Origin: Atherinomorus stipes | Taxonomy: Eukaryota; Chordata; Actinopteri; Atheriniformes; Atherinidae | DNA: 64,000 nucleotides | NCBI GenBank assembly: GCA_023101725.1 | Contig: JALJCO010003041.1 | Coordinates: 115,268 to 179,267 of the forward strand | Direction of reading: 5' to 3' | Shown: in pieces, positions 24,437-35,917 of the stretch | Numbering within the stretch: position 1 is the first letter of the stretch | Layout of the letters: each line of letters begins with the position of its first letter | Notes under the pieces: model-generated | The model's database searches: none | What the model saw: only the letters and a program-made list of their open reading frames with translations | What the model was told of the DNA's origin: nothing | Made by a program: the position numbers and the translations under genes

Positions 24437-24630
24437 GGAAGTTGTAGTACAATATGTGAACATTATCTCTGCAAAAGCCAACTCAGGAAATGAGGCACAA
24501 CAAAATTAAAGAGGTTTTAGAGCAGAGTTCAAGCAAGGTCTCTAAAAATGGCCATTTTAGTACCAGTTGGCACGATCAGTTCTCAGTCAGTTCTTTATGT
24601 CCCCCATTTGGGAGTCCTTATGTTTTAAAA

Positions 24631-24843
24631 CAGGGCTTCTCAACCCTGGTCCTCAGGAACCACTGCCCTGCATGTATTCCAGGTTTCCAACTCCACCACA
24701 CCTGATTCAGATCAACTCAACTGCTCATCAACTTTTTTGCAAGCTGCTAACGAGCCATTCATCTGAGTCAGGTGTGTTGAAGTAGGAATTTCTAGAAAAC
24801 CAGCAGGGCAGGGGTCCCTGAGGACCAGGGTTGAGAAGCACTA
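24631..24843. mobile_element. hAT-type MITE with perfect 8-bp TSD
   Basis: A 213-bp palindromic element. GCTTCTCAACCCTGGTCCT at 24635-24653 is matched exactly by its inverse at 24821-24839. It is flanked by a perfect eight-base duplication, TTTTAAAA, at 24623-24630 and 24844-24851. The body has the order (T)CCAGGTTTCC, CACACCTGATTCA, GAGCCATTCAT, CAGGTGTGTTGAAG, CAGCAGGGCAGGGGTCC. An 8-bp duplication and CAG start are standard for hAT. Four diverged relatives lie at 31.6, 51.6, 58.4 and 61.9 kb. Confidence 0.88.
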
Positions 24844-25004
24844 TTTTAAAAGGTTCATTCATAACTATACAAGTAATTTGGATAAAATCTGTGGTGTTAC
24901 ACAAATAGAACTAATAGAAATTAAAGCTGCAGACTGAATTCAGCAAATCAGTCCACAGTCAAACATACTTTTCTCTTTTATTAGTATTGGTTGAGACTCA
25001 GGTC

Positions 25005-25660
25005 CCGTCCATACGAAGTCAAACTCTGGCCTAAATTCACAAATTTTTCACCATACCAGTCTATCATTCATACGAAGCCGGCATTTTGGGGGTCTGCAAA
25101 CGATTTTTTTTTTTTTTTTTTTATCAAGCCTTCAGAGAGGGAAGATTTTGAAACGCTGTTTGCTCGGCTCCATCTTTATGGTCTGGCCGCAATTTTTTTT
25201 TCTTACACGCATGCGTCAGCTTCGCCTCTAAACATGCATGCGCTACACTCAGCAACACAACAACAATGGCGCTGCAGTGTTGAATGGTTTCTGCTCGTAC
25301 CTGTTCGCCCACTTGTACTTGCCGCCATCTTTTCGGTTTGGTTGTTCTTCTTCTTCTCAGGGTTTCCGGCGGATCGCAACCATAGATCGGAGCATTCATT
25401 TTGGGTGTTTTACATTCTATACATATTTCTGCGCATGCCCAATATTTTGTCGCCTGTTTTCGCCTATTTTTGCTTTAGCACCAAAGTGCCACTTACAGGC
25501 CTGGCATATATTTTGCAGCGTTTCTATGCATTCATGTGGTCGATCACATTTATTTTATCCAAAACTGAACAGACCTTCAGTTAATGTATCATTAACCAAC
25601 AGCTCCAACTGGGCTGTTATAAGAGTATACAACATGCTACAGTACTTTTAACATTTTAAA
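25005..25660. mobile_element. Probable diverged inverted-repeat element
   Basis: The start CCCGTCCATACGAAG and a GC-rich interior with CGCATGCG and CATGCATGCG words resemble a fish repeat with GTCCACACGAA ends, but a clear right terminus is missing. A T-tract at about 25105-25123 and several long incidental frames lie inside. The boundaries and identity are uncertain. Confidence 0.35.
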
Positions 25661-28600
25661 TGGTTTTGTCCACACTCTTCAGGTAGTGGCATTAATATCC
25701 GATGGTAAGCCAGAACTGGATCCTGCAGTCAGATCAGGAGATGTTCAGTTACCAGACTGGAAATGAACTCAAAGCTGCCACTGGCTGATGCTGTCCAGAA
25801 GCTGGGAGTGATACCGCACAAGGACTGAGCCTGTTGTTGTTTAGGGACGTAAAGGAGCCTATAGCAGCACCTATTAATTGAGTAGTAAACAATACGTTCT
25901 TTCACGTCTGTATTTAAAAGTCTCCAGAAAATATCGCTAGATTTGTCGCTAGATGCTTTTTTGTAAAAAGAAGAAGTTGTTATAGGAGTGCATCAGAGTG
26001 ATTAATATACCAGGAAATGGGCACTGGAAAGATTTTGTGTTACTCTTCATGTAAACTGTAATAAAATACATACATTTTTTGCAGTGCGCATTTTTTTTTT
26101 GTGATTAATTCATGTTAATTAACATGTTTAAGTCCCACCCCTATGAGATTCCCTGTTGTCCTTTACTTGACAATCTTTAACATCTGATTACTTTACTTAG
26201 TCATTTCAACAAATATTCATTCATTCACTAATTCATTTTGTTTATATTTAGTATCTTTAAAGGTCATGCCACCAAATAAACCACCACAATGAAGCTTTTA
26301 ATCACCAATATGCATACTGAAGTCCTGCAGTGACTTCTTGCCTTCCCCCTTCAGGTGGACAGGAAGCATGTATCCATTCATTAAAGTACATATTTCTAAA
26401 CTTTGCCCATTTATTCAGTAATGGTGAAACCAACATAGTATAAGAAAAGCAGGCTCCACTAGTGAGCCAGGCCTCTAAACAGTAATTCTAATCAAGACAA
26501 GAGGTTAAGCGGTCGGAACGATGGCGATAGCAGAGGGAGGAGATGAGAGAGGATATGTTGCTCTGACAAAAGATGAATACCTTGTTTTCACTCGCTGACA
26601 GCCAGAATAGAGCAATCATCACCAATCTGCCTTGTCGGCTGATACACATCACAATGTGCCTCTTGAAAAGACTCATTTCAGCGGCAGGAGTTAAAGTGCT
26701 TCATACAGGTGACAGCTGATAGACCCCACCATCTGCATTTCAAAGCCTGTGGAGTCTCAGCTCTCAGCGTGTTTGGAGGTTGCTGATTGTGATGAAGCCG
26801 ATAAGGATAACAATCTTGCTGACTTATTTTGTCTTCTGGTTATGTACAGATTTCACCTGAGGTTTTATAGCCTAGCTGTGATCATTACAAAAGCTTTGGA
26901 GAAGTGTAACTGGAGAAAATGGCAGGGGGGGGGACTGCACCTACAACCAATTTTTTACAAAGCAACCAATAATGTAGTTGAAAATGATGTGTTCATTACT
27001 GTGAAACTGTGTAACAACCAAATGAAGTCAATAAACAAACTAACAGAGCGTAAAAATCCGGTAAAATTGTGATATGTCTACAAGCTCTTACCATGACCCA
27101 CCAAGAAAGACGTAACTTGGGTGATTGCAAGTTCAGGGTAAATATTAGTCAACGGTATATTAATACATGTTGTATTTAACAGTCTGTGAGCTCATAAAAC
27201 CTGCATTACATTTATGTGATGCCTGTTATTTGCATCGCTGTTCTCGGTCCCATCCTAATACCACTCAGCAGATATCAATGAAAAGTTTGCATGCATCAAA
27301 CATGATATCATAGTCTATTAGTTAATTAAATATCTGTTTCAAAGTGTAACTTGCAGTAAACATATGAAATTATAAGTTACCACACAGTGTACTAAATGAT
27401 CTACAATCACATATTGATGTTTTAGTTGGAAAAAAATAAATAAATACATAAGTATAAATAAGTATATATGTTTGTGTGGGGGTAAATAATTAAAAAACAC
27501 CAATTTATTGCATTATGTGGATAGAAATGTTTTGAATTTGCAAAAAAAAAAAAAAAAAAGTTTAATATCTTTATTTATTTTGGCACATTTTTATCAAATC
27601 AATTTTCATTCTAATGTCAAATTGAATTGTATGCACAAGAGGGTTAGCACCAACATGTCACAATATGCATAAAACTTGACAGTTTCTTTCAGAAAACCAT
27701 AATAGGTCTTATTCTCTTGCACAAAACTGTTAGTTTGAGCATGGTAAGGAGCCTATAGAGTGAATATGGAGGGAGATTTAAATTCCATGCAAACTGTGTG
27801 AAGACAAGGTGAAATATGGTCACTTTTCACCCCTTTTTATTTACTCATAAAGACCTTAGATACAGATTCTAGCCTTCGATTCCTTCAGCATTTACTATTC
27901 TTTCATTTTTCAGGTCAAATTTTTTTGACTAAACTCTTAAAAAGAACTTGAACTTGCACCACTTTTTATAGTCTTGAGCAAATTAATTAGTTTTTATCTG
28001 CTGTTTGATTTAAAAAAAGAATTTTAGCAGATAATATTTTGAAAGTTGCCAATTGTGGAGTTATTTTGTTGTTACTGGTTTCTGTGGAGGCTCCATTGGC
28101 TGGTAGTAGGTGATCACAGTGCTCTGTATCAGTCCATGCAGGTAAATTTGCTCCAACTTCCTACCCTGATTACAAATCCAGTCACTCATTCTGTCTTTGG
28201 CAAACAGTGAAGAAGTTTTGAAGTTAATAATCTGCAGCAATGTTTGTCATACAGTCGGCCTCTACCCTCTTGAGCACATTTGGCCTACTGATGCAAATCA
28301 TTTCACAGAGTTGTCAACTAATCGGATTAAAAATACCAATAAAAAACATTGCATTTGCTCCTTTACATTGAAAGTAAGTCATTTCCTGAAATATCCTGGG
28401 ATCCAGCTCACATCTGCTCAAGCAATCAGTCATTTATTGGTATTGATCGACCACCCTGATACTTTCTTCAATGTGTGCAATGAAGCCATAAAATTCTCCT
28501 TTATTCCTCCTTTAATCATGTCTGTGTTTACATATTTGGCAGCCAGCCCCTCTGGTAATAATGCACAGTGGGAATACCTGCTTAAAGAAAAGATTATAAT

Positions 28601-28663
28601 CAAACCAGTTTCTTTTTCTTGTGTGCAGATGGTGAACTGATCAATGGAGCTAACATATACACA
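25661..28663. other. Gene-free stretch
   Basis: AT-rich unique-looking DNA with an A-tract at 27542-27559 and a segment near 26080-26150 that ends AAGTCCCACCCCTA, possibly one end of a MITE whose partner I could not find. Frames at 26749-27072 and 28197-28640 are open by chance as far as I can see. The segment 26460-26700 is discussed separately. Confidence 0.45.
26460..26700. promoter_or_regulatory. Candidate conserved non-coding segment
   Basis: Compositionally balanced block in AT-rich surroundings with no repeat signature and no frame. It includes a TCTAATCAAGACAAGAGG word and CTCGCTGACAGCC. It reads like a vertebrate enhancer candidate, but this is a judgement of texture only. Confidence 0.2.
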
Positions 28664-29481
28664 CTAGCTACTTTATTAGGTACACTTGTTCAAGTGCCTG
28701 TTCACAAAATAAGTTAATCAGCCAAACCTGTGAAAGCAACTCAATAGACATGGTCAAGACAATTTGCTAAAGTTCAGGAATGGGGGAATAAAGTGAGTTT
28801 AAATGTGGTTTATGCCAGACGGGCCAACGGCTGATCTGCTGGTATTTTCACACACAACCATCTCTAGGGTTTACAGAGAATGATCCAAACAAGAGAAAAT
28901 ATCCAGTGTGCAGTTGTCTGGGCAAAAATTCCTTGTTAATGTCAGAGATCAGAGGAGAACGGACTGGTTGAGATCGTAGAAAGTCAACAGTGACACAAAT
29001 AACCACTGGTTACAACCAAAATATACACTACCATCTCTGTAATGGTGTGGAGGATTTTTTCTTGGCCCACTTTGGGCCCCATAATACCAGCATGGCACTG
29101 TTTAATCACCACAGCCTATTGTACCTGAGTATTGTTGCTTATCATGTCCTTTATGACCACAGTGTTGCATGTTCTGATGCTACTTCCATCAGGATAATGC
29201 ACCATGTCACAAAGCTCACATCCTCTCCAACTGGTTCACTGTACTACAGTGGTCTCCACGGTCACCTCATTTCAACAGAGCAGCTTTGGGATGTGGTGAA
29301 ACAGGAGATTCTTATCATGGATGTGCAGCAACTTTGTGATGCTATCATGTCAAAATGGAGAAAAATCTCTAAGGAATGTTTCCAACTCCTTGTTGATTCA
29401 TGCTGTGGAAAATGAAGGTGGTTCTGATGACAAAAGATGTTCCAATCCCGTGCTAATGGAGTGCACCTAAAAAGAGGCCAT
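28664..29481 (+). mobile_element. Tc1-like element, internally deleted
   Basis: The left end has CTTTATTAGGTACACTTG and the right end GTGCACCTAAAAAGAGGCC, the diverged inverted termini of this family. Sense-strand blocks follow the transposase in order: CACACAACCATCTCTAGGGT (helix-turn-helix TTISRVYREW), then an abrupt jump from ACCACTGGTTACAACCAAA to ATGGTGTGGAGGATTTTTTC, losing roughly the centre of the gene. The catalytic region follows (GATAATGCACCATGTCACAA, giving D-N-A-P-C-H) with the ATGTGGTGAAACAGGAG region downstream. A 141-codon frame survives at 28990-29415 across the deletion. Not functional. Confidence 0.88.
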
Positions 29482-31621
29482 AATGTACTACCTCCACACA
29501 CAGTGTGGTGAGTGATCTGTGTCCCAACTCTGCAAGTTCCCTTTATTTTAACATGTATCCAGCCTTATGTAAATATTCATCAAATTCCCTCCTTTATTGG
29601 GTGATGTTTTGCTCATGGAATAGATTTTTTTTGGACAAGCTATCAGCCCTTATGAGCTGTGTTAAATCTAAAGTAGCCTCCCACAGCCAATCCAAACACA
29701 TTTGGTCATGTCTTTGAAAAACATTACCTCTCATAGATATATAGTATTCCAGACCAGTGGGGAATATGGATAAACATTAAACTGTATGCGTCTGAGAAGA
29801 ATGCAGCCATGCCATCAATGCTCTGGTGGAATTAATCCTGGATCCAGTTGTCCACCGAGGCTTTAAGATATTAAGCTTTGTGTGCTGTTTCAAATGCACA
29901 CAGGTACTCGTCATGGAACAGTCAGTGAAATCCTTGCCACTGGATTATCAACATGGCTGTTTAAGTCTGATGACATACAGTGTGCCTTGGTTTAAATTTA
30001 AGTTTCATTCCACTTTGTAATTATTTGAGAAGGATTCCAGAGGAATTTCATGGAAAACCACAGTGCTGTAAAAGCTTAGACTGCAAGAATGAACATTTCA
30101 ATGAGGAGAACTCAAATGATGCACATTTATTGCTGCACAATGATTACAGTAAAGTTTCGATCAAGGTACAAGGTGACATAAAGAGCGATAGGAAGGCATG
30201 GAATCTATTCTCCATCTTTGGCAGATGGCGCTGTTGAAATTGGGAAGGACGCTGGATGTGCAATGTTGGTCTGGAAGGAGAATAACAGCAAAAGTGAGAT
30301 TTAAAAAGGTTGGAAAAAAATTATTTGTTGGGTAAGAAAGCGTAAGGAAGGAAGGAAGGAATAAAGACCATGGTGCACAACCTTGACGTCATGATCAATC
30401 TGAAAGGTCTGACAGCGAAGGAAAGGAGGGAGGGACATGGTAGCAGAGGAAAAGAAAGATTGAACAAAATTCATGGGAACTCCCTTGCAGAATTTTTTCC
30501 AAAACTTCATATATGAAATCATCCAATTGTGTTATCTTTGTGAAGGTTTCTCAGGGGTAAAAGAATCAAAGAAAGAGCCGTCAGTGTTTAAGATAAAGAC
30601 TCAATAATCTGCTTGTTCTTGGCTGGTTGTCGTGTAGCTGCCAATGTAAATGGCCCATAAATAAAACAATGTCAGCTAACAAGCGAGTGTTAAATATTTT
30701 ATTCAATGACCCCTGTTGTTGGGTTTTGCACCAGTGACTTCTGACATTAACATGGTAGCATCACATTTAAATCAGCACAACTGCAGTACAGGAATAGCAC
30801 AATATGATCACAAAAAATGTTTAAAACAGTTACAATGTCCATGCTTTACTCTTAAAGGTTTTTGTAAGTTTAAGTTTTTTAATCTTTGGTTTTGACGGGT
30901 CATAAAGATACCAACAGACATAGTAGATGAACATCACAGCTATTTAAATAGGTTTAAACAGGTGCAACAGGTTGCATAACTGGCCAAAATAAGACCATAA
31001 TACAGAGGTGGACAATCCAGGTGCCACAAAGTAAAAATCCTGCCATGTTTTTGGATACGCCTGTACATTTAGAACAGATGTTTTCACTAATGGGCCCATC
31101 TACCTGCAGAGGAGCTGAGCTATTAAAACCAGATGGTTTAGTGATTGGTTGGAGCAATTGATGGACAGAATGTCTATGGAGGTTCATTTCATCCCAATAC
31201 AAAAAAGGTTTAATTTTCTACAGTTTAAAATCTTGAGAATTGTGATCGAATAGAAATACTTTTTATATTTTCACATAACCTTAAACCATTGTGCATGCCT
31301 TGCAATTTTGTTTGCCTAAAGAGCTTCAAGAGCATTTATTAAAAAATCCCAAGATTGGTGGTTTGATTCCTGGTTTAAGTTTCTATTGCAAACAAGGTTT
31401 TCCATGTGAGATCAGATTGATTTTTCATTTTGGCCCCATGAGATCTAAGTTAATCTGGCACATTTGTCAACAGGAAGTCTGACAGGAAGTCATAATTAGT
31501 AGATGGAGTTGGATATTACTTGAGTTTTTGTTGTGTATTTAGTTTGCTCTGCTTAGTGTTCATGTAATGGACATTCATTCCCCTGCAGGAGCTTGCCTAT
31601 GTAATCTGGGTTGGTCTAAAG
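29482..31621. other. Gene-free stretch
   Basis: AT-rich sequence with short frames only and a GGAA run near 30346-30361. A frame at 29980-30237 is hydrophilic but unrecognised. No termini of mobile elements were found. Confidence 0.5.
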
Positions 31622-31802
31622 CAGTGGTGGGGAACCTTGGGCCTTGTCTCGCAGGTTTTCCATGTGTCCCTATTCCAATATGCCTGATTCAAATGAATGA
31701 ATCACTGTGCAGAACTTGATGGCAGTTAGGTCCATTTGATTTGAATCAGGTGTACTGGAGCAGGGACACATAGAAAACCTCAATGACATGGGTTCCCCAC
31801 TG
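31622..31802. mobile_element. hAT-type MITE, 8-bp TSD at 7 of 8
   Basis: A 181-bp relative of the 24631-24843 element. The ends CAGTGGTGGGGAACC and GGTTCCCCACTG are imperfect inverse repeats. Flanking octamers are GTCTAAAG (31614-31621) and GTCAAAAG (31803-31810), one mismatch. The interior keeps GCAGGTTTTCCATGTGTCCC, TGCCTGATTCAAATGAATGA, TGAATCAGGTGTACTGGAGC and GAAAACCT in palindromic order. Confidence 0.85.
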
Positions 31803-33775
31803 GTCAAAAGTTAAAAAACACGCACAAATAAACAACTGCGGAACCGCGTTATCAAACCAGTTGAAGCAATACTGATGGTAATGGACATTTAATGAGCTGA
31901 TGAAGCTCAAAATGGACTCAAAATAGGTGCATCAGAAGACGTTTGCTAATTTATAGTAAAAGGGCAAAAGTATTTCTCTGTGGTCCTGATTTTGTCTTCT
32001 GCACATTTTCAAGTTGAAGCAGAGTTGGAAAGTTGGAGCTGTAAAATATTGCTAGATTGCATTTTCACCCAATTTTGCTGTCCACATTTTTTGGCTATCT
32101 GGTTTTACAGTCCCATTTTTATTATAAGGTGAGATGTTTCAACTAAATAGCTTGTCTCCACCAATAAAGTAGACGTAAATCGTAAATGTATGAGACATCA
32201 CCTTTACTTTAAGATCCCAAGGAAACACAAATCATCATATTTTGGCTTGAAGTAAGGAGCTGGGAACTGTCCAACTGGAAAAGACGCCCAACAACCATGT
32301 TAGCCTCCAGTCATGCAGCAACCCTAACAGCATTAAAAACTTTTTTTTTTTTTTTTAAGCCTGCAAGTTTTCATAAGAAAAAAGAAAAAAAAAGAAAACA
32401 TTAGGTCTTTCTGGTCCCCTGTCCGTTCTCCACCTGCAGCTCACAGTACTGACATCATGGATTACCTCACCATGAGAGCATGTTCACCAGGGACGTGTCC
32501 TACATGCTGCCACTGGACTGCATCCCAGGTCGCCCTGGATGAATGCAGCTTGTCGCATCTCAGTCCCTCACGGCACGGCAGACTTAAATCAGATGCTGTG
32601 AATAGACTCTGTAAGACCATCATGAAGTGCTCTCAGATACTTAAACAAACAGGCAGGATACGCAATCCTCCTGCGCTGCGGCAAGTCACAGCCAGGAGAG
32701 CTTTTTACAGGCCTCTTGTAAATGTAGTGACCTGATGTTTTCAATTAAAGTCTGCTCAGAGGTGAGTTTCTACCCTTGATGCATAAACCAACCTTAATAA
32801 GTTTTCAACGAGTCATATCTCTTGAGTTGTTGGGAAGAAATATGTTCTGCTAGGTGGAGGCCCAGAGGTCGGCCACACAAGAACAGGTCCAGCTGTGAGA
32901 AGAGTTGAAGGTTTGATGTTAGCTTTGGGAGGATATACTCCTCCACATGTGCAGTGAACTCACAAACAGGAGGCACTTAATCAAATACTCTGATGGTCAG
33001 ATACTTTCTTGTTTGTTCAGGGTGATCTATGGGGAGTCTTTTTTTTTTTCTTTAGAAAAGTAAGGTTTGCATGTCTCACCTCATCTGATAAACATTTCAG
33101 AATGAGATAGTAGAAAAAAAAAAAAAGTTCAGATCATAGGGAAAGAAAGAAAGAGAATCTGTCTGATATTACAATTGAAAAATACTCCTTTAAGTAAGGG
33201 AGGTATGGCAAGCTGGGAGAAGAAACACCCTAAAGTTACTTGGTGCAAAGTCTCTCTGTGGCTTGTCATTGATTCACATGACCTCACACCAAGACTCATC
33301 CTCTCACAGAGCTGCTGTTCACCTATAAAAAGTTAAAATCCTTTCTAAATCGTATGTACTTGCAACTTTCCGAGTCCTTTTTACTGCAGAAGTACCCTGT
33401 TCCAAACGCTTAAACATTACACATCAATATTTTTTACACTGTTTTCATTGTTTGGAGAGTGGAATATTGTAGTCATGACATATGTAAAAATGTACCTATG
33501 ACAAGTGGTTGAAGGCCACTGGTCATTTTAAGCCATTGGCCAACAGTACAGTGCTGTAAATTTATCATGAAAAATGGAGCTCCATTTTCCATGATGAATT
33601 TACAGCTCTGTTCACATTGACCTGTTATTCTTTTGTTTAAAAAAAGAAAAAGAAAAACGTATTTATTATATTAAACCTTTACAGTAATGGCTTGGCAACA
33701 GGTTAGGCATTTTAGGTATGAAAATTTTATCTCACCGTTATTGTGACCAAAATTATCATGATTCAACAAGTTTTT
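31803..33775. other. Gene-free stretch around a candidate exon
   Basis: AT-rich DNA with T-tracts at about 32341-32356 and A-tracts near 33113-33126. The only notable content is the GC-richer 32400-32760 segment, listed separately. Confidence 0.45.
32440..32757 (+). CDS. Candidate 3-prime terminal exon, unknown protein
   Basis: A pyrimidine-rich tract (TCTTTCTGGTCCCC, then GTCCGTTCTCCACCTGCAG) ends in CAG at 32437-32439, a good acceptor. From 32440 one frame, entered in phase 2, stays open for about 98 codons to TGA at 32733-32735, and ATTAAA, the common variant polyadenylation signal, follows at 32744-32749. The ATG at 32457 lies in this frame. The product is cysteine- and serine-rich early (CSPGTCPTCCHW) and basic later (RIRNPPALRQVTARRAFYRP). 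I do not recognise it. It could equally be the end of a long non-coding RNA or chance. No upstream exon was found. Confidence 0.28.
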
Positions 33776-34311
33776 TTAAAAGGTAGAATCCGAAGTCCCC
33801 CACCATTTCTGTTTGCAAACAACAGCATTCAAACTGAGCGCCCCTCCCTCTCAGGCAAATGGCCGCCTCGTTCTTCAGCCTATTCAGCTTCAAGCCTCTC
33901 CTTCAGAGCTCAGAAGCAGGAAAGGCAAACTTATATTAACCCTGGTTTTCCAACGTGCTCTATCTAAAGCTCTTACCTTTTCGTCAGTGCATCCGCCGTT
34001 TTTCGGTCTTTCTTTCTTTTTTTTTTTCTTTGAGAGTTCGAGTGACTGGCTCCTGCTCCAATCATGATCTCATTCCCACACAGCGTCATGTCCTTGGCTC
34101 TGTCATTGGCTGGCGATATAACCAGAAATCTCCACCCAGAAACGTCCCGACCAGAAACAAAAGAGAGAATTACAGACGGGAGGAGAGGGAGTTGCATTCA
34201 AACGCACCTTTGCAAGTGAGTAGAGGCCCAAAGGCGTGGTTTGAGATGGATTTCACTTGCACAAGTCTAACGTTTATTTACACAGGGGGAAACTTCGAAC
34301 TTTACCTTTAG
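33776..34311. mobile_element. TTAA-type inverted-repeat element, family B
   Basis: Starts TTAAAAGGTAGAATCCGAAG and ends CTTCGAACTTTACCTTTAG, imperfect inverse ends. The left boundary is TTAA; the right has decayed to TTTAG. It is collinear with 45161-45694 across its length (ATTCAAACTGAG, AATGGCCGC, CTTCAGCC, GCATCCGC, CTCTGTCATTG, GGGAGTTGCA, GAGGCCCAAAGG, TTTCACTTGCACAAGTC). Frames inside are incidental. Confidence 0.75.
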
Positions 34312-34407
34312 ATAAAATAAATAAATAGATAATTAACAAGCATAATGTACTTTCTGTTTGTAGAAACATTCAAAAACCAACATGTAAACATCAAACACAC
34401 AGATGTG

Positions 34408-34751
34408 TTAAAGACCTGCAATGTAACTTTTCAATCTAAAAATGCATTTCTGAGTCGTTTTGATGACACACCAACATCACTTTTCCATCCGGGATGCGGC
34501 CGTGACGTTGCAGCAGACTATTGGTTGTGCACCATGTCACGTGCTAGCAACCAGAAATGAACACACCGGTTATTTTGAATGTGCACCATGGTGGATTCAG
34601 CAAAGAAACACAAGGAAACATTACTGGAGGAAGAGAGGAAAAGAAAGAGAGGAAGGGACAGAACAAGAGATGAGACAAGGCTGTCTTTAACTGGCTAGTT
34701 TAGGGGTGTATCACTGAGAAAACTGCTAATATTTATGTTGTGGGTCCTTAA
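34408..34751. mobile_element. TTAA-bounded small element
   Basis: TTAAAGACCTGCAATGTAAC at 34408 and, on the other strand from 34751, TTAAGGACCCACAACATAAA are imperfect inverse termini, each beginning with TTAA. The right end, reverse complemented through the block AGCAGTTTTCTCAGTGAT, matches a fragment near 49277-49325. A GATGACACACCAACATCAC block and a GGAAAGAGAGGAAGAG purine tract lie inside. Non-coding. Confidence 0.6.
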
Positions 34752-34813
34752 GTAGAAATCAAACACATGCATTTTTATTGTGTGAAAGGCAGTTTTGGCC
34801 TTTAAGATGAGAC

Positions 34814-35917
34814 TTAAAGTTATACCGTGTAACTTTTGGCCACTAGGAGCGCTAAACCTGCAACAGCGCCAACGTCTAACAGGCCTCACGGCAATGACGC
34901 AAATTTAAATCTCCTCTCCCGTGTTTGGATATTGAAACAAACGAGTCCATCAGATTCAAGAATTACCTAAAGGATTTTTCACTATTGGAGGATCTGCCCC
35001 TGGCGCAGATATGCGCCTCTTAACTGTTTCCAATTACATGTTTACACAGCTGAAACATCACACACACAAACGCACAATGCAAAGATAAATGCGCAATCAA
35101 AACCGGCCACAAAACAAAACTCATGTTTGTTATGAAAACGTCTGGATTAGCTCAGCTTACGGGACATTACAGTGGCTCTGCTTCCTTCTGAACAGCGTAT
35201 GAAAACCACACAACTAAACCAAGCAAACTGCAGATCGCTCCGTTACTGCTTTGATATTTAAATGAATTACAGAGAACGCATTTATTGCTGCAAACCAGCC
35301 ACAATTGCACAAAATGTTTAGGGAGTCACGTTAGCTTTGGTCTATAGTAATTCCAGCCGTGTTTCGCTAACAGGAAACTATCGGCAGCTTATACGGCTCT
35401 GATTGACGTTGTTTTGGATAAACGCTGAGTGAAAAAAAAAAGAAAAGCATCACATTCTCGTATGTTTACACAACAGACAAACTTACTTACCAGTCTAATG
35501 ATACGGTGGCAAACAGAGATGGGGTTTAGCTTCCACACTTATATCTCCGACCACTGAATTCTTTTCCAACGTCCACTCGTGTTTTTGATCTGACCTGCTC
35601 AGACATCACTTTCATCTTTTTACTCTGTTCCGCCATGACTAAACTTCGAGCAATGAGAGAAAGTAGCACAAGTACAGCTTTCTGTGTTTATCTCATAGAC
35701 TGTATGGTTTATCTATGAGGAGCCGTAAAGTAACTTGTTTTACGGCACTTTCATCGACGGCCCGCCTCTCCAAAGTTACGATGTCTGGTTTCTGCCGAGG
35801 GCAGCCCGCTCAGAGTGCTGACACGCGTCAGTCACTGTATATTGGCCCGAAAAATCATCTAATACTGCTCATTTTAGGCTTAATGTCAGAGTCAAAAGTT
35901 ACACGGTATAACTTTAA
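34814..35917. mobile_element. 1.1-kb element with 25-bp perfect TIRs
   Basis: The 25 bases from 34814 (TTAAAGTTATACCGTGTAAC then TTTTG) are matched exactly by the reverse complement of 35893-35917. Beyond the TIRs, TAAGATGAG occurs at 34803-34811 and again at 35919-35927; this is either a 9-bp direct duplication with a few extra bases or coincidence, while TTAA at each terminus gives an alternative reading. The interior is GC-richer and has no transposase frame. This is the best preserved terminus pair in the window. Confidence 0.85.

Noticed and set aside
24991..25651. Two long overlapping plus-strand frames (197 and 137 codons)
   Set aside because: Both sit in a probable repeat with a T-tract (poly-F) and have no recognisable protein features.
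28197..28640. 147-codon open frame just upstream of the Tc1-like copy
   Set aside because: It lies outside the element, has no resemblance to transposase and no exon signals.
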